Source: Legionellaceae bacterium | GTDB taxonomy: Bacteria; Pseudomonadota; Gammaproteobacteria; Legionellales; Legionellaceae | Direction of reading: 5' to 3' | DNA length: 64,000 bases | NCBI GenBank assembly: GCA_020831865.1 | Contig: JAFIFT010000019.1 | Span: 1-64,000, forward strand | Shown: piece after piece, positions 39,387-49,845 of the stretch | How positions within the stretch are numbered: position 1 is the stretch's first letter | Layout: each line of letters opens with the position of its first letter | Made by a program: the position numbers and the translations under genes | Notes under the pieces: model-generated | Told to the model about the DNA's origin: nothing | Seen by the model: the letters and a program-made list of their open reading frames with translations, nothing else | Database searches by the model: none

Positions 39387-41162
39387 TTATAATCTCCACT
39401 GCGCTGGATCTAAAAAATTTTCTGGCAATAACGGTAATTCCTGGCGAATAGTCTCAATTTCATCTAAAGTTAAGGGAGCATTCTCAAAGAGAGCCATATT
39501 TTCTTGTAACTGTACTTCTGTCTCCATCCCAATAACCAGGCTTGCAATCCATGGTATCCCCCTAACATAAGCAAGACATAAATCCCTGCGATTTATTCGA
39601 TGAAATCTTTTGGTAAAATCATCCAATAATCGGTTTAACGCATGGATATCAATTTCTGGAAATCGGGGCCATGCTTTTGCATCCAGCGTCAATAAACCCT
39701 GCAAGTACACACTACGAGCAAAAAAAACCACATCTTGTCTCATAGACAAGGCGGTTAAAAAATCAGCTTGGTGCCAACGCCAATCCAAAATATTCACCGG
39801 GCATTGAATATATTCGATATGGTATTCAAGCAATGCATTCATTGCCTCACCAGGTGTCGCAATACTAGCCCCAATTTTCTCTATTAATCCTGCCTTTTTT
39901 AATAGAATTAATTCATCCCACACCATACCGTGCCATTTATATCGATGCTCCCACCGATGTAACAATAATACATTGATATGTGCTGTTTTCAATTGATAGC
40001 AGGTCTCATAAACACTCGCCCGAACTGCAAAACGTACTTGTTCAGGGGACGCATCATCTGATAAATACTCAAGTGGATGTAGTTTACTGATAATTTTAAT
40101 ATCACTATTGGTAGAATTTAAAACATTACCGATGCGCTGTTCTGATAATCCGTAGGCCCTTGCCGTATCCAATGTTTTAATTCCACTACTTACGGCCTTA
40201 TAAATTAAATCACATGCCGCCTCTTCACAAAGAAAACCAAGTTGGTTCGCAATACCGTATGCTATACCTAACTGTGCTGTTCCCAATGTTAGTTTATCGT
40301 ATTTTGTAGGATGTAAATTTTTTACCAACTGCTCTTTTTTTTCCAACATACCAACATGACACCGCTTCTCCATTTGATGCGGAAACTTCTCTATCTCACT
40401 GACTTCCACAAAACACTCACCAAACGCTGATGAAGTTTTTTTTCTTTTGTCATCAACTTTCTTCGATTCGAACGAGAAACACTCTAGTTTCTCAACCAAC
40501 ACTTCCCATGGGATATTCAAAGGTTCCTTAACATCCTGAAATAAACGAAGTAATTGTATATAATCTGAGAAATCATCCAATGTACATCGTAGCTCCCCCC
40601 ACCCTTGCGAACTCTTTGCAAAAGAAAACGGTTGGCAACGAAAATGTTTCTTTATGTACGGCGTAACATGTTCTCTTTCTAATTTAGTACTGGCCTTTTT
40701 ATTTGCCTCACGTAAAACACCAACCTTAAAAATTTCAGCACTTAACCCATAAGGTAAACTCACGTCTGAAGAGACAACGCCCAAATAATCAAATTGAGTT
40801 TCATCAAATGTAGTCAGCAAAAAATCAAGAAAATGACCATCTGGTAAAACATTATCGGCTGTGAGCCGCACAACCCAATCAGTATCATGATAGGTCGTTA
40901 CTGCCTGAGTAAAGCGATACAAGACATCATCAAGAGAACCTCTGCAATATCGAATATTATTTTCATATAAAACATTGGCAATAAAGTCATCAGATGGCTC
41001 AGAAGAGATGGCAACTATTGTGGGTAGCCCTGTATTGGCTGCCCGGAGCGCACAAAGTACTACAACTGGATATCCGGCGAGTGGTAATAGAGCTTTAGCA
41101 GGTAGTCTTTTTGAAGACAACCTGGATTGTATAACAACAATAATACTTCGCTTACTCATCAT
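39387..41162 (-). CDS. Fusion: SpsF-type cytidylyltransferase + aldo/keto reductase
   Basis: 591 residues. Residues about 1-230 form a cytidylyltransferase domain (VVIQSRLSSKRLPAKALLPLAGYP, YCRGSLDDVLYRF, VVRLTADNVLPD, REHVTPYIKKHF). After a linker, residues about 285-591 form an aldo/keto reductase (KLTLGTAQLGIAYGIAN, LDTARAYGLSEQRIG with the Asp/Tyr pair, VLLLHRWEH, GASIATPGEAMNALL). The first half likely supplies the CMP-activation step, since no separate PseF is present. The reductase half, with the adjacent SDR, is extra to the standard pathway. Confidence 0.9.
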   Translation of the reverse strand: MMSKRSIIVVIQSRLSSKRLPAKALLPLAGYPVVVLCALRAANTGLPTIVAISSEPSDDFIANVLYENNIRYCRGSLDDVLYRFTQAVTTYHDTDWVVRLTADNVLPDGHFLDFLLTTFDETQFDYLGVVSSDVSLPYGLSAEIFKVGVLREANKKASTKLEREHVTPYIKKHFRCQPFSFAKSSQGWGELRCTLDDFSDYIQLLRLFQDVKEPLNIPWEVLVEKLECFSFESKKVDDKRKKTSSAFGECFVEVSEIEKFPHQMEKRCHVGMLEKKEQLVKNLHPTKYDKLTLGTAQLGIAYGIANQLGFLCEEAACDLIYKAVSSGIKTLDTARAYGLSEQRIGNVLNSTNSDIKIISKLHPLEYLSDDASPEQVRFAVRASVYETCYQLKTAHINVLLLHRWEHRYKWHGMVWDELILLKKAGLIEKIGASIATPGEAMNALLEYHIEYIQCPVNILDWRWHQADFLTALSMRQDVVFFARSVYLQGLLTLDAKAWPRFPEIDIHALNRLLDDFTKRFHRINRRDLCLAYVRGIPWIASLVIGMETEVQLQENMALFENAPLTLDEIETIRQELPLLPENFLDPAQWRL

Positions 41163-41171
41163 TTTACCAAA

Positions 41172-42347
41172 TCAATTCGAACACAAAGCATTCTCACAAC
41201 ATCTATATAGTGTATCGATAATCCGATCCTGTTGTATATCGGTTAACCCTGGGTATATTGGTAAACTAACAGCTTCAGAATAATATTTTTCTGTTTCTGG
41301 AAATTGATTTTCTACAAAACCAAATTTTTTATAGTAGGGCTGCCTATATATGGGAATATAATGCAAATTAACCCCAATACCTTGGCTACGCAGATTTTCA
41401 AAAATTTGTCGATGACTTACACGCAGTTTATTAAGAGCTAACCTAATCACATACAAATGAAAACTGGAGTAACTAGCAGGATGTTGCCACGGCTTGGTAA
41501 CTGGTAGGTCATGCAATAATTCATTATAACGCTGGGCTAACTGATAGCGGCGCTGCACAAAGGGCTCTAAACGCTCCATTTGACTAATTCCTAAAGCAGC
41601 CTGCAATTCAGTCATCCTGTAATTAAAACCCAAGTCTATTTGCTGATAATACCAAGGACCATCTGCTTCCCTGGTCATCATTTCTGGATCGCGGGTGATT
41701 CCATGACTACGCAGCAAAGCCATATTTTGGGACATTTTTTCGCTATTTGTTAAAATGACACCACCCTCAGCTGTGGTAATAATTTTCACTGGATGGAAAC
41801 TAAAAACAACTGCATCACTATATTGACAAGCCCCTATCTTTTGACCTTGATATTTACCCCCAATAGCATGCGAAGCGTCTTCAATAATGTTGAATTCATA
41901 TTTTTTTGCCAATGCATGGATTGCTTCCATGTCACAAGATTGCCCGCTGAAATGAACTGGAACGACAATTTTGGGAAGTCTTCCAAGTTTCTTAGCAAGA
42001 ATTAACTTGGCTTCCAAAGAGGACGCACTCATATTGTATGTGTTGGGATCAATATCAACAAAATCTACTTTTGCACCGCAGTATAAACCACAGTTTGCAG
42101 AGGCAACAAAACTGATCGGCGATGTCCAAAGCCAATCCCCTGGACCCAATCCCAATGCAAGACAGGCCAGGTGAAGAGCTGAAGTAGCACTGTTAACGGC
42201 AACACCATATTTCGCACCACAATAGCGGGCAACCTTCTCCTCAAAAAGCGGCACTAATGGGCCTTGTGTTAGAAAATCAGAGTGTAGTACCTCTATTACG
42301 GCATTGATATCTTCTTGATTAATATCCTGACGACCATAGGGAATCAT
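41172..42347 (-). CDS. pseC: UDP-4-amino-4,6-dideoxy-N-acetyl-L-altrosamine transaminase
   Basis: PLP-dependent aminotransferase of 391 residues, second step of pseudaminic acid synthesis. Starts MIPYGRQDINQEDINAVIEVL, with NSATSALHLACLALGLGPGD, WTSPISFVASANCGLYCGA, EDASHAIGG and the PLP Lys in FSFHPVKIITTAEGG. The HPVK context distinguishes PseC-type enzymes from WecE (HETKN). It starts 3 bp after pseB. Confidence 0.94.
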   Translation of the reverse strand: MIPYGRQDINQEDINAVIEVLHSDFLTQGPLVPLFEEKVARYCGAKYGVAVNSATSALHLACLALGLGPGDWLWTSPISFVASANCGLYCGAKVDFVDIDPNTYNMSASSLEAKLILAKKLGRLPKIVVPVHFSGQSCDMEAIHALAKKYEFNIIEDASHAIGGKYQGQKIGACQYSDAVVFSFHPVKIITTAEGGVILTNSEKMSQNMALLRSHGITRDPEMMTREADGPWYYQQIDLGFNYRMTELQAALGISQMERLEPFVQRRYQLAQRYNELLHDLPVTKPWQHPASYSSFHLYVIRLALNKLRVSHRQIFENLRSQGIGVNLHYIPIYRQPYYKKFGFVENQFPETEKYYSEAVSLPIYPGLTDIQQDRIIDTLYRCCENALCSN

Positions 42348-42350
42348 GAT

Positions 42351-43355
<1,005 letters not shown>

Positions 43356-43370
43356 TCATCCTATAATTTT

Positions 43371-44663
43371 TTATCTGTATTGCGAGCTCCGCAAATCAAG
43401 CTTCAAAACAGCTTTATAATTTTCCAGAGCAATGGCTTTAAACTGGTTATGATCAACCAGCATCAATACAATGGTTGCCTCCGACAAGGCTTGATCAATA
43501 GCGCATAGTTGCACAACCCTATCTATGTTGGCAGGCAGCTTATCAATATTAGGCTCAACCACCAAGAGCGGGCCTCGATGAAATGTGCTAATTTTTTCAA
43601 CTATTTTCAGTGCGGGGCTTTCCCGCAAATCATCTATATCGGGTTTAAACGTCAAACCAAAACAAGCGATAGTGATATCTTTTTGCTGTTTTTGTGGGTG
43701 TTCGCTCAAATAGGACGTTATAGTATTTTTTAACTTTTCAATGACCCATTCAGGCTTTAAGTCGTTGACTTCTCTGGCCACACGCATCAATCTGGATTTT
43801 TCCGGATGTTGGCTGATGATGAACCAAGGATCAACGGCAATACAGTGCCCACCTACTCCCGGACCGGGCTGCAGGATGTTCACTCTTGGGTGCCGATTGG
43901 CCAGGCGAATTAATTCCCAGACATTGATATTTTGTTCATCGCATAGCATGGACAGTTCATTTGCAAAAGCAATATTGACGTCCCTGAAACTGTTTTCTGT
44001 CAGTTTACACATTTCCGCCGTTCTGCTTGTCGTGGTAATACAATCCCCCTCGACAAAGATTGAGTAAAATTTCTGGGCTACCTCTGAGCACCTCACTGTC
44101 ATACCACCAATAACCCTATCGTTATGCACCAGTTCCCTTAGCACGTGCCCGGGTAAAACCCGCTCAGGACAATAAGCGATACGAATATCAGAGGCTTCCC
44201 CCATCTGATGGGGAAATGATAAATCGCCACGCTCCAATGCCAGCCACTCCGCCATTTTTTCAGTAGTACCCACCGGAGATGTGGATTCAAGGATGACCAA
44301 ATCATTTTTTTTCAACACAGGAGCAATCGCTTTTGCAGCTGATTCAATATAAGACAAATCAGGCTGCTTTTCCTCATCCAAGGGCGTTGGTACAGCAATT
44401 AGAAAAACATCCGCTTCCTCTGGCTCCAATGTGGCACGCAAATACCCCTCAGAGACGGTTGCATGGACAAGAATATCCAAATCAGGTTCTACAATATGTA
44501 TCTCACCAGAATTAACCGTATTAACCGTCTCCGTATTAATATCCACGCCAATAACAGCATGCTTACGCGAAGCGATAAGCGCGGCAGTCGGCAGTCCAAT
44601 ATACCCCAGTCCAATGACAGAAACGGTATGGGGCATTGGCTTGTTTTCTTTCTTCATTGTCAT
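43371..44663 (-). CDS. wecC: UDP-N-acetyl-D-mannosamine dehydrogenase
   Basis: Oxidises UDP-ManNAc to UDP-ManNAcA in two NAD-dependent steps. 430 residues: GLGYIGLPTAALIASR at the N-terminus, IAVPTPLDE, ESTSPVGTTEKMAEWL, the substrate part EMCKLTENSFRDVNIAFANEL and the catalytic Cys in GPGVGGHCIAVDPWF, then the C-terminal UDP-binding domain (FGLTFKPDIDDLRESPAL). It overlaps wecB by 4 bp. Confidence 0.95.
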   Translation of the reverse strand: MTMKKENKPMPHTVSVIGLGYIGLPTAALIASRKHAVIGVDINTETVNTVNSGEIHIVEPDLDILVHATVSEGYLRATLEPEEADVFLIAVPTPLDEEKQPDLSYIESAAKAIAPVLKKNDLVILESTSPVGTTEKMAEWLALERGDLSFPHQMGEASDIRIAYCPERVLPGHVLRELVHNDRVIGGMTVRCSEVAQKFYSIFVEGDCITTTSRTAEMCKLTENSFRDVNIAFANELSMLCDEQNINVWELIRLANRHPRVNILQPGPGVGGHCIAVDPWFIISQHPEKSRLMRVAREVNDLKPEWVIEKLKNTITSYLSEHPQKQQKDITIACFGLTFKPDIDDLRESPALKIVEKISTFHRGPLLVVEPNIDKLPANIDRVVQLCAIDQALSEATIVLMLVDHNQFKAIALENYKAVLKLDLRSSQYR

Positions 44664-45859
44664 AATGAACCTATTTCTTCTTGAGCGGGCAAGCGGATGG
44701 CAAGTGGTATTGGAGAAACATTAAATTTATTTTTAATGCTCTGCACAATGCGTTGTGCAGCGTTACCATCGCCATAGGGATTTTGGATCTGACTCATTTG
44801 ATCATAACACGCCTGGTCAGTCAATATGGCAGTTACCCCTGCGATAATCTCTTCTGCATTTGTCCCCACTAATTTGACACAGCCTGCAGCAACTGCTTCC
44901 ATCCGTTCGGTATGATCACGCATAACCAAAACCGGCTTGCCCAAAGAAGGAGCTTCTTCTTGTATGCCGCCTGAGTCTGTCAAAATCAAATAACTGCGCT
45001 GCATGAGAAAAACGAAATACAAATAATCAACCGGATCAATCAAATAGATATTGGGTTGATTTGCCAAATAATGCCTCACTGGCTTTTGTACTGCCGGGTT
45101 GAGATGCACAGGATAGACAATATCAATCTCAGGGTACGCTTTTGCAATAGTCAGGAGGGCAGAACAAATATCTTCGAAACCCTGCCCAAAGTTCTCTCGC
45201 CGGTGCCCCGTGACAAGAATAAACTTGCGTTCCGGGGATAAAAAAGGAAAGTGGGTTTCAAGTGAATGTCGCAAGGCAACATTATTGTTGATATATTCCA
45301 CTATCTCCTGCAAGGCATCAACCACGGTATTGCCTGTCACAACAATCGCATCCTCCTTGATGCCTTCATTCAGGAGATTATCATGAGCACTCATCGTTGG
45401 AGCGAAATGCAATACGCTCAGCATTGCGGTTAACTTCCGGTTAGCCTCCTCTGGCCAAGGTGAGGAAAGGTTACCAGTTCGCAAACCTGCTTCAATATGC
45501 ACAACCGGTATTTTATGGTAAAAGGCCGCCAAGGCCGCCACAAAAGAGGTGGTGGTGTCACCATGCACAATAAGCACATCTGGCAGGTATTCAGTAAAAA
45601 GGGTGGTCAGTCCCTCCAAAATTCTGGTGCTTAATGTTGTTAAGCTTTGGTTATTACGCATAGCATTTAAATTGTAGTCAGGAATAATTCCAAAAAGCTC
45701 GAGCACCGGACTTAACATCTGTTGATGTTGACCACTGATACAAAGCCTCGAATCCATTCCATCAGTTCTATTGAGTGCCCTGATCACAGGAGCCATTTTG
45801 ATCGCTTCAGGACGTGTTCCCAGTACACTCAAAACATTCAACTGACGCATCCCACTCAC
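44660..45859 (-). CDS. wecB: UDP-N-acetylglucosamine 2-epimerase (non-hydrolysing)
   Basis: 399 residues interconverting UDP-GlcNAc and UDP-ManNAc. Motifs: LGTRPEAIKMAPVIRAL, VHGDTTTSFVAAL, HIEAGLRTGNL, VTGHRRENFGQGF and TDSGGIQEEAPSLGKPVLVMRDHTERMEAV. Cotranscribed with wecC (4-bp overlap) and wzz (4-bp overlap), reproducing the wzzE-wecB-wecC order of E. coli. Confidence 0.96.
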   Translation of the reverse strand: MSGMRQLNVLSVLGTRPEAIKMAPVIRALNRTDGMDSRLCISGQHQQMLSPVLELFGIIPDYNLNAMRNNQSLTTLSTRILEGLTTLFTEYLPDVLIVHGDTTTSFVAALAAFYHKIPVVHIEAGLRTGNLSSPWPEEANRKLTAMLSVLHFAPTMSAHDNLLNEGIKEDAIVVTGNTVVDALQEIVEYINNNVALRHSLETHFPFLSPERKFILVTGHRRENFGQGFEDICSALLTIAKAYPEIDIVYPVHLNPAVQKPVRHYLANQPNIYLIDPVDYLYFVFLMQRSYLILTDSGGIQEEAPSLGKPVLVMRDHTERMEAVAAGCVKLVGTNAEEIIAGVTAILTDQACYDQMSQIQNPYGDGNAAQRIVQSIKNKFNVSPIPLAIRLPAQEEIGSL

Positions 45860-46920
45860 TTCCCTTTACTATTTAACGTAACTCTGAAAAACACCAAAAG
45901 GCATCCGAGCAAGAAGCCCAGCAATAACGCCAACAGGCTTAGCATGGTCCGCTTGGTGGACAGTAGGGATTCAGGCGGGGTCAGATCTCCATCCACTCGA
46001 TACAAGCTTACCATCCCAAATTCCGGTTTGAAATGCTCATAAAAAGAAAGTGTTGAGAACAGGGTACGAAAATTGGGAATAAAAGGGTCATCTGATTGGC
46101 GTTTTTGTAAATTATCCATTTCCAACTTTAGTGCTTTAGCACCCAAAAGATACATTGTACTTGTATACTCCGTCTTGCTATCAGATTGGTTCAAAACAAT
46201 CCATTTATCGTTCCCTTGATTAACCGCACTGGCCACTTTAACAGCTTCTTCCAATTGTATCAGGCGATCCTTGCGCTCTTGTTTTGCCAGAGAACGTTTC
46301 ATATCAATCTCAGCTTGCAGGCCCCTGATTTTAAGGGCCAGTTGTGTTTTCAGGTTGCGGTCAATCTGTTCTTTACTCCGGCGCTCAGCCAGCTCCACAT
46401 AGCGTGTAAACGATTGCTGTATCAATTGCGGATTCTGGCCTTTTATAGTGAGCTCAAAACTGTCTGTTTTGGGGTTTTTTCGCAGCTTAATATCCTTGTT
46501 AAACTGCTGGTAGGCCGCAGATTTGCTGATTTTTTTTGAACTGTTAGTCATAATTTGCGGCCAATACACCTCATTAAAAAACTGTTGGCGCATCGATTGT
46601 GAAGAGGCATTTTCACAGAAGATATCAAAGGCCTCACTGGCCTTGATCGATGGTAACGAACGGTTACTTTCTGGTAAGACTGAAAAATCCAGTGCCGCTA
46701 CCTGACTGGCAAAGGGGGCTTTCAAAGTGATTTGCAACTGGTGAACTGGTGGCATAAAAGACAAAATAATAAAGGCACTCATACCAAACAAAACTGTAGT
46801 CAGTATCAATATCCATTTATGCTTCCATAAGGTTTTGATGACCTCAACCAAATCTATCTCGTCATTGTAAGTTAACTGTTGCGGTTGCGTACTCACCCGA
46901 CTCTCCTTAATCGTAGCCAT
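45856..46920 (-). CDS. wzz: Wzz-type chain length determinant (second copy)
   Basis: 354 residues with a membrane segment near 35-55 (WILILTTVLFGMSAFIIL), a long helical periplasmic domain with coiled-coil character, and a C-terminal segment (LLALLLGFLLGCLLVFF) preceded by a Pro-Ser motif (LTPPESLLSTKRT). It is only distantly similar to the other Wzz at 24713-25600, so it is not a recent duplicate. It heads the wecB-wecC-pse operon and may set chain length for the Pse-containing polymer or the common-antigen-like one. Confidence 0.88.
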   Translation of the reverse strand: MATIKESRVSTQPQQLTYNDEIDLVEVIKTLWKHKWILILTTVLFGMSAFIILSFMPPVHQLQITLKAPFASQVAALDFSVLPESNRSLPSIKASEAFDIFCENASSQSMRQQFFNEVYWPQIMTNSSKKISKSAAYQQFNKDIKLRKNPKTDSFELTIKGQNPQLIQQSFTRYVELAERRSKEQIDRNLKTQLALKIRGLQAEIDMKRSLAKQERKDRLIQLEEAVKVASAVNQGNDKWIVLNQSDSKTEYTSTMYLLGAKALKLEMDNLQKRQSDDPFIPNFRTLFSTLSFYEHFKPEFGMVSLYRVDGDLTPPESLLSTKRTMLSLLALLLGFLLGCLLVFFRVTLNSKGK

Positions 46921-47132
46921 CCCGAAAACAGGTACTTCTGAATTAATGCTCTTGATGATAGCGTCACTGACTGAAAAAGAAAAGTATTTTCATGCTCTGC
47001 GAGGCATTGGCACTCAAATTAATGAGCGCCCCACAAATCGGTTGCATGGTTTGAATTTTACCAAACCAGCCAGCTACAATCCCCTAACCACAACATCCAA
47101 TAATCAAACACCACCAAAGCATTACCAAAACC

Positions 47133-48161
47133 TTATTGCTTCATAGAATCCAGTGTTTTGTCACTATACGCAGGAGCAAAACGCTGTCGGGAGGCGCCTT
47201 CAATAGCTTTCACGGCTATATCTTGTACCTGTAAATTTGCCTGATTGGTTTTGTCGGCCAGATTGGCGACTTGCGCTTCGAGATGAGCCACTTTTGCTTC
47301 CAGAGCGGTGATCGTTTGTTGGTATAATTTGCGCTCCCCTTCCACCTCTTTTTGAGCTAATTTACTTTCATAATCGAACTTAAAGGTCAAATGTTCGGTC
47401 ACAGAATGTCTGGTATCCTCTATCGCTTGCTGTAATTGTGCGGGAAATTTTTCCGCTTTTTCTTTCAGCACATGGAATTCTTGTTCCTGCGCGGCAATTT
47501 TTTCTGCACGTTCGGCAAACTCTTGCTCTAAAGCACTCCGTTTCATTGTCAGTTCTTTTTCGAGGGCTTCTTTTTCAAGGGTATATTGATCGCGCTCTTT
47601 TTGCCGTACAAGATCACGTTGATAGACATATTCCTCTTCTTCGCGCTGGCGGGATTTTTTGGTTTGTGCTTCATAATCCTTGCGGGCGACTTCAAACTCC
47701 TCTTGCTCTTTTTTCCAGGTAGCACGTTTTTGTGTCAGTTCTTGCTCAAAAAGTTGTTCCCGCTCTTTCATATTTTTTTCAAACAGGGCTGTTTTTTCTT
47801 GTTGTGCATACAACAAAGCAGCGAGGCTGTCCGCATTAACTTTTATCTCATGGAGCTCATCGAGCTCCTGGCTTTGAAGGTCAATGGCCTGTTGTAAGGT
47901 TGTGAGCTTTTTATAACTGGATAATGATTTTTCCTCAATATCCTCCAGAGAACGCACCAGAGAAAGTTTCAGCTCCGCAATACTTTTGACGATCTCATCG
48001 CTGGTTTGGTTCGTGGCCGTAGCAATTGTTGTCTTTTTTTCATCACTACCTTTCACGTCCTGTTTACTGGCCTTTTTACTTTCCTTAAGCTTTTGCAAGG
48101 CTTCGTGGTAAGCTTCCAGAATCTCATTTTTAGTGTTTTTAGCACTGATGTCATTGCTCAT
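47133..48161 (-). CDS. Long coiled-coil protein of unknown function
   Basis: 342 residues, almost entirely charged heptad sequence between about 90 and 320 (for example EREQLFEQELTQKRATWKK, ELTMKRSALEQEFAERAEK). No signal peptide, membrane segment or enzyme motif. The N-terminal part is Lys/Ser/Thr-rich. It lies upstream of wzz on the same strand, 212 bp away, and ends the polysaccharide region. Composition suggests a cytoplasmic scaffold or a myosin-tail-like structural protein; I do not assign a family. Confidence 0.75.
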   Translation of the reverse strand: MSNDISAKNTKNEILEAYHEALQKLKESKKASKQDVKGSDEKKTTIATATNQTSDEIVKSIAELKLSLVRSLEDIEEKSLSSYKKLTTLQQAIDLQSQELDELHEIKVNADSLAALLYAQQEKTALFEKNMKEREQLFEQELTQKRATWKKEQEEFEVARKDYEAQTKKSRQREEEEYVYQRDLVRQKERDQYTLEKEALEKELTMKRSALEQEFAERAEKIAAQEQEFHVLKEKAEKFPAQLQQAIEDTRHSVTEHLTFKFDYESKLAQKEVEGERKLYQQTITALEAKVAHLEAQVANLADKTNQANLQVQDIAVKAIEGASRQRFAPAYSDKTLDSMKQ

Positions 48162-48295
48162 ACATCACCTTTTTCACGTCATCGATGATGCGATTTTATC
48201 GAATCCGCAGGGGGGATACAATGCTCTTCCATACATAATCCTCGATACTTGAACTGGTGAGTCGACCAAGGGAAATTCCCCCTCGGCCGCTCACA

Positions 48296-48329
48296 GAACC
48301 GGAAGTGATACTCTCGCATCATCCGGCTC
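48296..48329 (-). ncRNA. Group II intron domain V
   Basis: On the minus strand 34 nt beginning GAGCCGGATGATGCGAGAG and ending CACTTCCGGTTC fold into the characteristic hairpin with AGC-like catalytic base and internal bulge. It sits 3 nt after the maturase stop codon, as in bacterial introns whose ORF ends just before domain V. Confidence 0.8.
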
Positions 48330-48332
48330 CCA

Positions 48333-49240
48333 TTAAGTCAACGCACCGAACATACCTTCGCGCCAGTGACCAAACAGCACAGGCTTTTCTTTATGGATTC
48401 GTTCCATTAACTTGCCTGCTTTAGTTCTGCTTCTGCCCAATGATTTATACTTCTTCTTAGCCCAGGCCAACAACATGTTATTGACGCATCGCCAAACTTG
48501 ATACATCGAGGATCGTGAGTATTTAACGTAATACGCAAGCCATCCTCTTAGCATCGGGTTGATAAAGTCAGCCAGTTCCTGAAGACTCAGGGAAGTGTTA
48601 TTTCGCCAATTTCCTCTCCGCAGCTTCAATGTCATTGCCTTCACAGCCTTGAATGATACCACTGGTATGAAGCCAATGAAGAAACTGTTTCTCGATTTGA
48701 CCTTGACTTGTCTTGCTTTGAACGTGTAGCCCAGAAAGTCGAATGACTTATTTCTATATTTTCCGCTTCCTTCTGTGTCCGACAGTGGGCAAGCCCATCA
48801 TCAGCATATCGACACCACGGGGTACCCCGATGATGCTTTGTCATCCAATGATCAAAAGCATAATGCAAAAACAGATTACTCAATAAGGGACTGATGACAC
48901 CGCCCTGAGGCCTACCCGCCGTTCTCGGCTGGTATGCTCCCTGTGAATCTTGAATTGGCGCAGTCAGCCATCGCTCTACATACAGCAATATCCATTTATC
49001 GCTGATGTGATGCTTTACTGCTTTCATGAGAAGTTCATGGGATAAGTTGTCAAACAAACCTTTGATGTCAAATTCAACAACCCAATCATATTGCCAGCAC
49101 CCTTTTCTTGTAACGCCTATCGCATCCAAAGCGGATTTATGAGGCCTGTACCCATAGGAATCGTTGAGAAAGTGCGGCTCAAGATGCGACTCCATCAGTA
49201 CTGTCAGTCTCATTGTTTTAGCAATTTGACCTTTCCTTTT
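48333..49240 (-). pseudogene. Group II intron reverse transcriptase/maturase, truncated and frameshifted
   Basis: The RT palm is readable from about 49240 to 48750 (DSYGYRPHKSALDAIG, FDIKGLFDNLSHELL, GRPQGGVISPLLSNLF and the catalytic WCRYADDGLAHCRT). After CRTQKEAE the frame jumps: the next in-frame conserved part, NKSFDFLGYTFKARQ, is in another phase, and the roughly 35-40 residues normally between are missing. The maturase X domain then continues (LRGWLAYYVKYSR) to the stop at 48333. The N-terminal ~100 residues of a normal protein are absent, with a second phase change near 49210-49240 (DEKGKVKLL to IAKTMRLT). Not functional. Confidence 0.85.
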
Positions 49241-49696
49241 TCATCAACACACTGGTTCCCGCAGTTCCATAGAAAAGCCCGAAAAAGACTCACGCCACCT
49301 ACACGCCGGACACCATTTATGCAGCCCCCAGGTTCGCTCATAAACTCTTCTCGGAAGTACGACCTTGCCTCCGGTTTCGATGTCAATATCACGCGCTGTC
49401 GACGCGTCATCAGTGGTTCATTTGCATTCGTCTTTCTGTCCCACACCTGCCAGATTATTCTGACTTTTCTTCATCGCTCATGACTCATACTCTTTACGTA
49501 CGCCACATGAAGTGGTTTGAAGCCCGCTCCTGATCGCTTGCTTCGGCGGGGCTGCCGCCATCTTTTCTATAGCTTCTATGCTTCGATATAAATCCGCTCC
49601 TTGAATTTATCTTCTCCGCTTCTACGGCACACGGTCGCTGTCGCGTAATGATTTGGGCAAGTTTGAGGAATAAAAATTGAGGGAATTTTTTTGATT

Positions 49697-49726
49697 CTTA
49701 ATCATGAACAAGGTATCATGATTAAG
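49697..49726. repeat. 11-bp perfect palindrome CTTAATCATGA / TCATGATTAAG
   Basis: Two perfectly complementary 11-nt arms separated by 8 nt, extending to 12 of 13 with one mismatch, flanked by T-runs (ATTTTTTTG before, AATTTTTC after). Could be a dimeric-regulator operator or an intrinsic terminator for an upstream transcript. Confidence 0.6.
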
Positions 49727-49845
49727 AGTAATTTTTCAATACTCACTAACGCCAAGTAAAAATATAGGATTGCTGATGCAGGGAATGAACTATCGATTAG
49801 ATATCAAAGAAGACTTGCTCTTAATGCCGATGACTGGACCATTGC

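Larger units (their letters stand above)
48257..49520 (-). mobile_element. Degenerate group II intron
   Basis: A leftward group II intron remnant. The 3' side has an intact-looking domain V (48296-48329) and a following stem that fits domain VI, ending near 48257 in a CAC. The centre carries reverse transcriptase/maturase fragments with deletions. The 5' boundary is uncertain: sequence continuing towards 49632, where GTGTGCC occurs, could be the true 5' end. At about 1.3 kb it is shorter than a full intron with ORF. It lies between the polysaccharide region and the DUF1566 locus. Confidence 0.8.

Noticed and set aside
48641-49213. The YADD reverse transcriptase as the missing DGR reverse transcriptase
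   Set aside because: Its motifs (GRPQGGVISPLLSNLF, YRPHKSALDAIG) and the attached maturase and domain V are those of a group II intron; DGR enzymes have a different motif 4 and no maturase domain.
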